DNA of 5,782 nt from Nitrospirales bacterium (GTDB lineage: Bacteria; Nitrospirota; Thermodesulfovibrionia; Thermodesulfovibrionales; Dissulfurispiraceae). The stretch spans positions 1-5,782 of the forward strand of contig JADLDZ010000316.1 of assembly GCA_020846375.1 (NCBI GenBank). Direction: 5' to 3'. Every line of letters begins with the position of its first letter. Position 1 is the first letter of the stretch. The notes below the pieces were generated by a model. That model worked only from the letters and a program-made list of their open reading frames with translations, did not search any database and was not told where the DNA came from. The translations under genes were made by a program, and so were the position numbers. Of this stretch, positions 1 to 5,386 are shown in pieces.

Positions 1-354
1 ATGGCGGCGGCGTTCCCCGATGTCTACCGGCAGATGGGGCTCTATATCCAGCTTATTGTCGCTTTTGCCTCCATCCTTGCCCGGGCGGAGATGTTTGCGA
101 GCAAGAACCGGTTCACCCCCTCCATGGTCGATGGCATCGGGATGGGGCTCGGATTCCTCTTCGCCCTGACGGTCATCAGCTTCTTCAGGGAACTGGTGGG
201 GAAGGGTTCCCTCTGGGGAATGCCCATTGTCGCCACAAAGCCGCTCCTGATCCTGATCCTGCCTACGGGCGGGTTCTTCGCGGTAGGGATACTGATGGCC
301 CTCTTCAACTGGATCGATGTCCGGTACCTGAAGAGCAGGGCGGCGGGACACTAA
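1..354 (+). CDS. rnfE: Rnf electron-transport complex subunit RnfE, C-terminal part (5' end outside window)
   Basis: This is an integral membrane subunit of the ion-translocating ferredoxin:NAD+ oxidoreductase (Rnf/Rsx). The visible 117 residues cover roughly the second half of a protein usually near 200-230 residues. The ATG at base 1 aligns with the middle of the family, so it is an internal Met and the gene starts upstream. Family signatures are ILARAEMFASKN (residues 25-36), DGIGMGLGF (44-52), the RELVGKGSL segment (63-71) and LPTGGF (88-93). Three hydrophobic segments lie near residues 12-33, 44-64 and 80-104. One thing is odd. The family normally reads (T/V)NC just before the ARAE motif, and that Cys is one of the ligands of the membrane [2Fe-2S] cluster shared with RnfA. 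Here the three positions are Ala21-Phe22-Ala23, followed by Ser24, and no Cys occurs in the fragment. The reading frame is intact and other signatures are kept, so I read it as a functional variant. rnfA follows 12 nt later in the same operon. Confidence 0.93.
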   Translation: MAAAFPDVYRQMGLYIQLIVAFASILARAEMFASKNRFTPSMVDGIGMGLGFLFALTVISFFRELVGKGSLWGMPIVATKPLLILILPTGGFFAVGILMALFNWIDVRYLKSRAAGH

Positions 355-366
355 AGGAGGAGAGCA

Positions 367-960
367 ATGGAAAACGAATTCCTGAAGCTTTTTCAGCTTG
401 TCGTATCAGCATCCTTGATAAACAACTTTGTTTTTACACAGTTTCTCGGACTTTGCATCTTCTTCGGCGTCTCGAAGAAGATGGAGACCGCGGTGGGAAT
501 GAGCGTCACTTTCACCGCGGTCATGATGATCAGCGCGGCCCTGTGCTGGTTCATCTTCGCCTATGTAATGATACCCCTCGACATCACGTTCCTGAAGATC
601 ATCGTCTTCATCGGGATAATCGCAGGCTTGGTGCAGGCGTCGGATACCATCATGAGAAAGGTGGCGCCGGGCATCTACTACAAGCTCGGCATCTACCTCG
701 CCCTTATTTCCACGAACTGCATCATCCTCGCCGTGCCGCTGCTCAACGCGGGATCGCACTACAGCTTCATCGAGAGCATCGCCTTCGGACTGGGGTCCGG
801 CATCGGCTTCGGCCTCGCCCTCATCATCATGGCGAGCATCCGCGAAAAGGTGGAGATGGCCGACGTGCCCGCTCCTTTCAAGGGGCTGCCCATGGCCTTT
901 GTCGTCACCGGGCTGATCGCGCTCGCGTTTACCGGCTTTTCGGGGCTGATCACCCTTTAA
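367..960 (+). CDS. rnfA: Rnf electron-transport complex subunit RnfA
   Basis: RnfA is the integral membrane partner of RnfE in the Rnf complex. The two related subunits sit in inverted orientation and together hold a [2Fe-2S] cluster in the middle of the membrane, on the electron path from ferredoxin to NAD. The 197-residue length matches the family (E. coli RsxA is about 193). Diagnostic segments are NNFVFTQFLGLC (19-30), GVSKKMETAVGM (34-45), LISTNC (113-118), the IRE motif (residues 158-160) and DVPAPFKG (166-173), ending in GFSGLITL. Both expected cluster cysteines, Cys30 and Cys118, are present, unlike in the neighbouring RnfE. About six hydrophobic segments are visible. The ATG is preceded by a strong Shine-Dalgarno (AAGGAGG at 354-360) overlapping the last base of the rnfE stop codon, so the two genes are cotranscribed. 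Confidence 0.97.
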   Translation: MENEFLKLFQLVVSASLINNFVFTQFLGLCIFFGVSKKMETAVGMSVTFTAVMMISAALCWFIFAYVMIPLDITFLKIIVFIGIIAGLVQASDTIMRKVAPGIYYKLGIYLALISTNCIILAVPLLNAGSHYSFIESIAFGLGSGIGFGLALIIMASIREKVEMADVPAPFKGLPMAFVVTGLIALAFTGFSGLITL

Positions 961-985
961 GAGCGAGAGGGCATGTGCGGCGGCG

Positions 986-1015
986 TTGTGCGCACGGTAG
1001 TGCTTTCGGTACAAT
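986..1015 (+). promoter_or_regulatory. possible weak sigma70-type promoter in the rnfA-rnfB gap
   Basis: The 123-nt gap between rnfA and rnfB is unusually long for this operon. It contains TTGTGC (986-991), then 18 nt, then TACAAT (1010-1015), which matches the -10 consensus at five of six positions; the -35 matches at three of six. A transcript from here would carry an untranslated leader of about 60 nt and use the GGAGG at 1070-1074. A short palindrome GTGCGCAC (988-995) overlaps the -35 box. It may serve as an internal promoter for rnfB, or the match may be chance. Confidence 0.3.
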
Positions 1016-1083
1016 TAAGAAAAGGCTCTTCGTGGTGAGCTGTGCCGTAGTGAGCGGTGAATGTGTAACGGAGGAAAGACGGA

Positions 1084-2250
1084 ATGCATGAGATCATAAA
1101 GCTGATAGCCGATGTGCTGGGGATGCTCCCCCTTGCCGATATGTCCCATTTTCTCCTCCCCCAGGTGGGGGTGGGGGGCGGGGTCGAGGCGAAGGAGCAT
1201 GTGGATATCGTCCCCCTGATCAAATTCACCCTTATCTTCCTGGCCGGGATCGGCACGGTGTTCGGCCTGGGGCTCGCCTTCGCCGCAAAGAAGTTCGCCG
1301 TCAGGATCGACCCGAGGGTGGAGCAGGTGAAGGACTGCCTTGCCCATGCCCATTGCGGCGCCTGCGGATACGCCGGATGCGAGCAGTATGCCGAGGCGGT
1401 GGTGAACGACCCGGATGTCTCTCCCACTCTCTGTATCCCCGCCGGCTCGAAGGGGGCCGAGGCGGTCGCCCTGATCACCGGCAAGCAGGCGGGAGCCGTG
1501 GAGCCTTTCTTTTCCCGGATCATGTGCCAGGGAGGCGCGGGCAAATCGGCCAGGAGGTTCCGGTACGAGGGAGTGCAGGACTGCAGGGCCGCGGTTCTTG
1601 CGGGCGGCGGTGACAAGTCGTGCATCTACGGATGCCTCGGGTACGGCACCTGTGCGCGGGCCTGCCCTTTTGACGCGCTCCATATGGGCGGGGACCACCT
1701 TCCGGTAGTGGATGTGGCAAAGTGCACCGGATGCCGGAAATGTGAAGCCGCCTGCCCGAAAAAAGTGATCGAGGTGCTCCCTGCGTACAAGGCGGTGGTG
1801 GTCGCCTGCCACTCGAAGGACAAGGGCGGAGAGGTCAGGAAGCACTGCCAGGTGGGCTGCATCGCGTGCGGCAAGTGCGTCAAGGTCTGTCCCTTCGATG
1901 CTCCGAAGATCGAAAACAACCTCTCGAGAATCGACTTGGATAAATGCAGGGTCTGCGGGCTCTGTGCGGGCGTCTGCCCCACCAGGGCCATCGTCGACTT
2001 CATCCCGGCACGGCCCAGGGCAGTGGTGACCGACAAATGCATCGGATGCCAGATCTGCACGAAGGTGTGCCCGGTGAACGCCGCTGCAGGAGAGGCGAAG
2101 AAGAAACATGCCATCGATCCGGCAAAGTGCATCGGGTGCGGCATCTGCACGGCGAAATGCCCGGTGCAGGCCATCGAGGGTACCTTCAATACTGCAGAAG
2201 TTCTGGAGGCTGCAGCGAAGAAAAAGAAGTCCGTCACTGCCGCTGCGTAG
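1084..2250 (+). CDS. rnfB: Rnf complex iron-sulfur subunit RnfB, long form with seven [4Fe-4S] motifs
   Basis: RnfB is the membrane-anchored subunit that exchanges electrons with soluble ferredoxin and passes them to the RnfA/RnfE core. Order in the 388 residues: an unusual N-terminal stretch (1-42), one membrane helix (about 43-68), and the Fes/4Fe-4S domain with CGACGYAGC (Cys91, 94, 99) plus Cys117. Next comes the EGVQDCRAA and YGCLGYGTC region typical of clostridial-type RnfB (Cys180, 184, 190, 194). Five classical CxxCxxCxxxC sets follow: 214-224, 259-269, 288-298, 319-329 and 349-359. That makes seven predicted [4Fe-4S] clusters and 33 cysteines, with Cys85, 148, 167, 242 and 255 left over. 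The last two sets (about 317-362) look like an added 2[4Fe-4S] ferredoxin. The tail 373-388 is Ala/Lys-rich. The ATG has a good GGAGG 9 nt upstream. A GTG at 1201 would give the usual short RnfB N-terminus, but its Shine-Dalgarno is poorly placed. Confidence 0.95.
   Translation: MHEIIKLIADVLGMLPLADMSHFLLPQVGVGGGVEAKEHVDIVPLIKFTLIFLAGIGTVFGLGLAFAAKKFAVRIDPRVEQVKDCLAHAHCGACGYAGCEQYAEAVVNDPDVSPTLCIPAGSKGAEAVALITGKQAGAVEPFFSRIMCQGGAGKSARRFRYEGVQDCRAAVLAGGGDKSCIYGCLGYGTCARACPFDALHMGGDHLPVVDVAKCTGCRKCEAACPKKVIEVLPAYKAVVVACHSKDKGGEVRKHCQVGCIACGKCVKVCPFDAPKIENNLSRIDLDKCRVCGLCAGVCPTRAIVDFIPARPRAVVTDKCIGCQICTKVCPVNAAAGEAKKKHAIDPAKCIGCGICTAKCPVQAIEGTFNTAEVLEAAAKKKKSVTAAA
1158..1183 (+). repeat. hairpin and G-tract cluster inside the 5' end of rnfB
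   Basis: CCCCC (1158-1162) pairs with GGGGG (1167-1171) across an AGGT loop. It is followed on the coding strand by a run of six G (1173-1178) and one of four G (1180-1183). Together with GG at 1164-1165 these give four G tracts with one-base loops, so the same bases could form either a hairpin or a G-quadruplex in the mRNA. The element encodes residues around 25-34 of RnfB and lies between the annotated ATG and the alternative GTG at 1201. Any function is inference; high GC content alone could produce it. Confidence 0.35.
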
Positions 2251-2307
2251 GGCCGGAGGAAGCGGACAACCCATGGAAAACAGGGCCGAAAAGCCGTAAG
2301 AGCCGAC

Positions 2308-2340
2308 AGGACCTTGACTTTTCCCCGCTGTTTCGGTCCT
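2308..2340 (+). repeat. 6-bp inverted repeat bracketing the mltD promoter-like element
   Basis: AGGACC (2308-2313) and GGTCCT (2335-2340) are perfect inverted copies separated by 21 nt. The left arm abuts the -35-like TTGACT, and the right arm ends on the first base of the -10-like TAATAT. That placement would suit a repressor or activator site. As an RNA hairpin the loop is long and no U-tract follows, so it does not look like an intrinsic terminator for rnfB. Confidence 0.3.
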
Positions 2341-2345
2341 AATAT
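2314..2345 (+). promoter_or_regulatory. promoter-like element of mltD, probably giving a leaderless mRNA
   Basis: TTGACT (2314-2319) matches the sigma70 -35 consensus at five of six positions. TAATAT (2340-2345) is a reasonable -10 box. The spacer is 20 nt, longer than the usual 16-19, so full activity may need an activator. The mltD ATG starts 7 nt after the -10 box, where transcription would be expected to start. No Shine-Dalgarno exists upstream of that ATG. This is consistent with a leaderless transcript. Confidence 0.45.
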
Positions 2346-2351
2346 ACCTGC

Positions 2352-3875
2352 ATGAAGAAGAACGGAACAATACGCTGGGCGGTACTTTTCGTGATTCTGG
2401 CTTTTCTTTCCGGCACTTCCGCCCTCGCGCAGACTCCCGGGGAAAAGCCTCCGGAGAGGAGCCTGAAAGGCGGGGCGCAGAGGCCCCCCTCTCCGCCGAT
2501 AGCCCTGGGGGTTCCTTCGTTCTATCCCACTCTTGCTGTCGCAGACCATTCCCTCGACTCGGGAGCAGCGGTCCCCGCTCCGGAGTCTGTTCCCGGACAG
2601 ATCGTCAAGGAGAGTCCGAACAATCCGGGGGAGAGGAAAGAGCCTTCTGCCGTGTCTGCCGCAGGGCCGTCTGTTTCGACCGGGGAGGGGCAGCCCTTCG
2701 GCAATTCTCCCATCGACACCGCCTCGTACAAGTCCAATGAGACCGCTCTGAAGGCGATAGAGAGGAACGTAACTCTCTTCACGGAGAGGATCAAGGGGAG
2801 GTTCGAGGTCTGGCTCGAGAGGTCGGCGCGGTATATCGAGATCATGAAGGAAATCCTGAGAGAGCAGAAGCTCCCCGAGGACCTCGTGTTCCTGCCTATT
2901 GTGGAGAGCGGGTTCAACCTGCATGCCTACTCCTCTGCACGGGCGGTGGGTCCCTGGCAGTTCATCGCGGCAACGGCGAAGAGGTACGGTCTGGTCATCG
3001 ACTGGTGGAGGGACGAGCGGAAGGACCCGGTGAAATCGACCCACGCGGCGGCGCAGTATCTCAAGGACCTTTATAAGATGTTCGGTTCCTGGAATCTCGC
3101 CCTGGCGGCGTACAATGCCGGAGAGGGCCGGATTTCCCGCGCCCTCAAGAAGAGCGACGTCGACGATTACTGGTCCCTTCTCCATACGAAACAGATAAGG
3201 GATGAGACAAAGGAGTATGTGCCCCGCTACATTGCGGCAACCATGATCGCCACTACCCCTGAAGAATACGGCTTCAACGATCTCGACTACCACGAACCCC
3301 TTGCTTACGAAGAAATCACTCTTGCTTCCCCCATGGATATCGAAGTCATTGCGCAGTGCGCGGAGAGCACGGTGAAGGAGATCAGGGAGCTGAACCCCGA
3401 ACTGCGGAGGTGGAGCACCCCCACCAATGTTCTCCGATACACCATACGGATACCGGAAGGGAGCAAGGAACTCTTCCGGAGGAACATGGCGGAGATCCCG
3501 AAGGAAAAGCTCTTTACCGTAGACACCTATACTGCCCAAAAGGGTGACACCCTCCGGAAGATTGTCAGGAAGACGGGGGTTCCGATGCAGGCCATCCTCG
3601 CGATGAATTCCATGAGCGGCCTCGAGAGGATAACAGCGGGGTGTACGATCAAGGTGCCCCCGAAGGAGAAGTTCTCCCCTGATCTCGATGATACGTATAG
3701 AGTGAGAAAGGCCTCGTACAGGAAGGTATCCGAAAAACCCGAGAAGAAGGTATCGGTAAAAAAGTCTTCGGGCAGGAAGGGAAAGCGGGATAAAAAGAGT
3801 ACTGTGCAGAGCTCGAAGAAGTCCCGCTCCTCGGCGTCCAAATCGAAGAGCAAGATCAAGACGAAGAAGGTCTGA
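2352..3875 (+). CDS. mltD: membrane-bound lytic murein transglycosylase D-like protein with LysM domain and basic tail
   Basis: The enzyme cleaves the MurNAc-GlcNAc bond of peptidoglycan in the periplasm, forming 1,6-anhydromuramyl ends. Residues 1-26 are a signal peptide (basic MKK, hydrophobic core, cleavage likely after TSALA); no lipobox Cys is seen. A Pro/Ser-rich linker runs to about 125. The SLT domain (about 155-300) has all family motifs: VESGFN with catalytic Glu185, SSARAVGPWQF (194-204), LALAAYNAGEGRI (249-261) and YVPRYIAA (289-296). Residues 313-370 match the LysM-like segment that follows SLT in MltD proteins. A clear LysM domain occupies 393-436 (YTAQKGDTL to IKVP) and should bind glycan. 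The last 60 residues hold 25 Lys/Arg and 3 acidic residues, which is unusual. An in-frame TAA at 2340-2342 blocks any earlier start, and the ATG has no Shine-Dalgarno. The gene is 101 nt downstream of rnfB and is probably transcribed separately. Confidence 0.93.
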   Translation: MKKNGTIRWAVLFVILAFLSGTSALAQTPGEKPPERSLKGGAQRPPSPPIALGVPSFYPTLAVADHSLDSGAAVPAPESVPGQIVKESPNNPGERKEPSAVSAAGPSVSTGEGQPFGNSPIDTASYKSNETALKAIERNVTLFTERIKGRFEVWLERSARYIEIMKEILREQKLPEDLVFLPIVESGFNLHAYSSARAVGPWQFIAATAKRYGLVIDWWRDERKDPVKSTHAAAQYLKDLYKMFGSWNLALAAYNAGEGRISRALKKSDVDDYWSLLHTKQIRDETKEYVPRYIAATMIATTPEEYGFNDLDYHEPLAYEEITLASPMDIEVIAQCAESTVKEIRELNPELRRWSTPTNVLRYTIRIPEGSKELFRRNMAEIPKEKLFTVDTYTAQKGDTLRKIVRKTGVPMQAILAMNSMSGLERITAGCTIKVPPKEKFSPDLDDTYRVRKASYRKVSEKPEKKVSVKKSSGRKGKRDKKSTVQSSKKSRSSASKSKSKIKTKKV

Positions 3876-3907
3876 TACCCGCCTCCCCATTACGCATACT
3901 CAGGTAT

Positions 3908-3940
3908 GGGTCAAGGGGCTACCCCCTGCCCCCTTCACCT
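3908..3940 (+). terminator. GC-rich hairpin after mltD, possible non-canonical terminator
   Basis: GGTCAAGGGG (3909-3918) can pair with CCCCTTCACC (3930-3939) with a single C-C mismatch and an 11-nt loop; a G-U pair extends it by one. A nested GGGG-CTA-CCCC hairpin is an alternative fold. It starts 33 nt after the mltD stop. No U-tract follows on either strand, so if it ends transcription it is not a classical intrinsic terminator. It may instead protect the 3' end of the mRNA. Confidence 0.35.
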
Positions 3941-3963
3941 CGTCTCGGGAATCCGGCGCTCTA

Positions 3964-3992
3964 TTTACTTTTCTCTGCTTTTCCTGTATTCT
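3964..3992 (+). promoter_or_regulatory. promoter-like element of the PHP gene, probably giving a leaderless mRNA
   Basis: TTTACT (3964-3969) and TATTCT (3987-3992) are separated by an optimal 17 nt, each matching the sigma70 consensus at four of six positions, and TG immediately precedes the -10 box. The surrounding 3961-4000 segment is strikingly T-rich against the GC-rich background. Transcription would begin about 6-7 nt before the ATG at 4006. No Shine-Dalgarno is present, so the mRNA would be leaderless or nearly so. Confidence 0.45.
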
Positions 3993-4005
3993 TTTTATTT
4001 GCACC

Positions 4006-4659
4006 ATGATCGACCTGCATACCCATACCATATTCAGCGATGGAGAGCTGATCCCTGCAGAGCTGGTCCGGAGAGCCGCAGCAATGGGGTATCGGGCCAT
4101 CGCACTGACCGATCATATGGATCAGTCCAATATCGACCTGATCATTCCCCGGATTGTGAAGGCGGTGGAGGCGATCCGGGGCCATGTGCCCGTCACGGTG
4201 CTCCCGGGGGCGGAGATCACCCATGTGCCGCCCGGGCTGATTGCGGACATGGTGAAGGAAGCGCGCCGTCTCGGGGCGAAAATCGTGGTGGTGCACGGAG
4301 AGACGGTGGTGGAGCCGGTGGCGGAAGGGACCAACAGGGCGGCGATTGAAGCAGGGGCCGATATTCTCGCCCATCCCGGCCTTATTTCTCCCGAAGACCT
4401 GCACTTCGCAAGGGAAAGGGGGATCACCCTCGAGATCACCGCACGCAAAGGCCACAGCCTCTCCAACGGGTATGTGGCGAAACAGGCAGTCGCCTTCGGG
4501 GTTCCCCTTACCATCGACACGGACTCCCATTCCCCCTCGGACCTGATCACCAAAGATTTTGCCCGAACGGTGCTCTTGTCCGCCGGGCTGGAGGAGGGTG
4601 CGCTCCAGGCCGCTTTCCGCACTGCTGAAGAACTGGTCGAAAAAGCACTCAGGAGGTAA
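4006..4659 (+). CDS. PHP-domain metal-dependent hydrolase (histidinol-phosphatase-like family)
   Basis: This is a stand-alone PHP (polymerase and histidinol phosphatase) domain of 217 residues, a fold that binds up to three metal ions and usually cleaves phosphoesters. The metal-binding motifs are all present in order: HTHTIFSDG (His5, His7, Asp12), LTDHMD (His37), GAEITH (Glu70), VVVHGE (His97), LAHPG (His123) and DTDSH (Asp173, His175). It is shorter than classical HisK-type histidinol phosphatases. No histidine biosynthesis gene is nearby, so the name histidinol phosphatase should not be taken as its substrate, which cannot be read from the sequence. It has no signal peptide or membrane segment and should be cytoplasmic. 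MIDLHTHT is the standard PHP N-terminus, which fixes the start even though no ribosome-binding site precedes it. The Shine-Dalgarno of the next gene lies in its last two codons, so the two genes are one transcription unit. Confidence 0.9.
   Translation: MIDLHTHTIFSDGELIPAELVRRAAAMGYRAIALTDHMDQSNIDLIIPRIVKAVEAIRGHVPVTVLPGAEITHVPPGLIADMVKEARRLGAKIVVVHGETVVEPVAEGTNRAAIEAGADILAHPGLISPEDLHFARERGITLEITARKGHSLSNGYVAKQAVAFGVPLTIDTDSHSPSDLITKDFARTVLLSAGLEEGALQAAFRTAEELVEKALRR
4651..4656 (+). promoter_or_regulatory. ribosome-binding site that fixes the TPR gene start
   Basis: AGGAGG forms the last two Arg codons of the PHP gene and lies 10 nt before the ATG at 4667. It selects that ATG over a longer in-frame reading from 4559, which would overlap the PHP gene and add 36 residues unlike a normal N-terminus. 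Confidence 0.8.
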
Positions 4660-4666
4660 GAGAAAC

Positions 4667-5347
4667 ATGCCGAAAGTGATAAAAAGACGTCCGGACAGCA
4701 AAAACCGGCACGAGGAAACCCTTTCCGAAACGGTGGGGGACCTGCGGGAAAGGCTCAGGGAGAGGCAGAGGACTCTGGTCTATGCACTCCTCGGCTTCGG
4801 AGCGGTCGTGCTCCTGGTCGTCGGTTTCATGATATATGCCAAGGTAACCGCCTCAAAGGCGGCAACCCTGCAGGCCGAGGGATACCGCATCTTCTTCGGC
4901 GAAGCCCCGACCCGGTTTGCCACCCCCGCCGAGCAGTACAAGAGCGCACTCGAGAAGTTTCAGAAGGCGTATGAGACGAAAAAGAGCCCCGTTACCCTGC
5001 TCTACATTGCCAATTCCTACTATGAGCTCGGAAACTACGATGAGGCGATCAGGACGCTGAAAGACCTTACGTCCCGCTATTCCGATCCCCGCATCGTCTC
5101 CCTCGCCTCCTACAAGCTCGCCGCCGCCTACACGAAGAAGGGGGATACCGCCGCCGCCCTCGCCGTCCTCACTCCCCTGGCAGACAGCAAGGAAAGTCCC
5201 CTCCGGGACCTGGCGCTCCTCGAAAGCGGCAGGGTGCTCGAGGCGGCGGGGAAGAAGGAAGAGGCGAAGGCAAAATACAAGGCGCTCATCGATACCTTCC
5301 CCCAGTCTCCCCTCGTGCCCGAGGCAAAGGCACGGATGGGGAGCTGA
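4667..5347 (+). CDS. membrane-anchored tetratricopeptide-repeat protein (YfgM/TPR_21-like)
   Basis: The 226-residue protein begins with a highly charged segment (1-36, rich in Lys/Arg, with a heptad-like stretch at 18-35). One membrane helix follows at about 37-58, then a soluble region containing TPR-like helix pairs. The clearest pairs are near 88-135 (KFQKAYETK, then YIANSYYELGNYDEAIRTL), 145-170 (YKLAAAYTKKGDTAAALAVL) and 183-215 (LESGRVLEAAGKKEEAKAKYKALIDTFPQSP). By the positive-inside rule the basic N-terminus is cytoplasmic and the repeats face the periplasm. The architecture resembles YfgM, an ancillary SecYEG translocon protein with periplasmic TPRs. BamD/YbgF-type TPR proteins are less alike because they are lipoproteins or secreted. 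TPRs bind partner proteins; the partner here is unknown. The gene starts 7 nt after the PHP stop, so the two are probably co-expressed. No intrinsic terminator is visible before the convergent gene 39 nt away. Confidence 0.8.
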   Translation: MPKVIKRRPDSKNRHEETLSETVGDLRERLRERQRTLVYALLGFGAVVLLVVGFMIYAKVTASKAATLQAEGYRIFFGEAPTRFATPAEQYKSALEKFQKAYETKKSPVTLLYIANSYYELGNYDEAIRTLKDLTSRYSDPRIVSLASYKLAAAYTKKGDTAAALAVLTPLADSKESPLRDLALLESGRVLEAAGKKEEAKAKYKALIDTFPQSPLVPEAKARMGS

Positions 5348-5386
5348 TCCGCACGGGGATTCGCACCTTCCCTCGCTCCCTCTTTT

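Noticed and set aside
453..1091. 212-codon plus-strand frame over rnfA and the following gap
   Set aside because: It is a His/Arg-rich out-of-frame reading of rnfA; only its last part lies in the gap, and it has no family character.
2273..2299. 8-codon mini-ORF (MENRAEKP) with GGAGG 13 nt upstream in the rnfB-mltD gap
   Set aside because: The spacing is too long, and no attenuator hairpin or codon theme supports a leader peptide.
2308..2345. intrinsic terminator for the rnf operon at the AGGACC/GGTCCT dyad
   Set aside because: The 21-nt loop and lack of a following U-tract make termination unlikely; it fits better as a promoter-flanking dyad.
1015..2370. 451-codon minus-strand frame over rnfB
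   Set aside because: It is the antisense of a real iron-sulfur gene, with low-information Arg/His/Ala-rich composition and no domain.
1626..3890. 754-codon open frame on the minus strand, antisense to rnfB and mltD
   Set aside because: It lies entirely over two well-identified genes, its translation is Arg/Pro/Leu-rich with no family signature, and GC-rich codon use on the plus strand explains the absence of stops.
3906..4349. 147-codon plus-strand frame crossing the mltD-PHP gap
   Set aside because: It overlaps the PHP gene in another frame and becomes Gly/Arg-rich there, as expected for a shadow.
4559..4666. 36-residue N-terminal extension of the TPR protein
   Set aside because: It overlaps the PHP gene, and the AGGAGG at 4651-4656 clearly serves the ATG at 4667.
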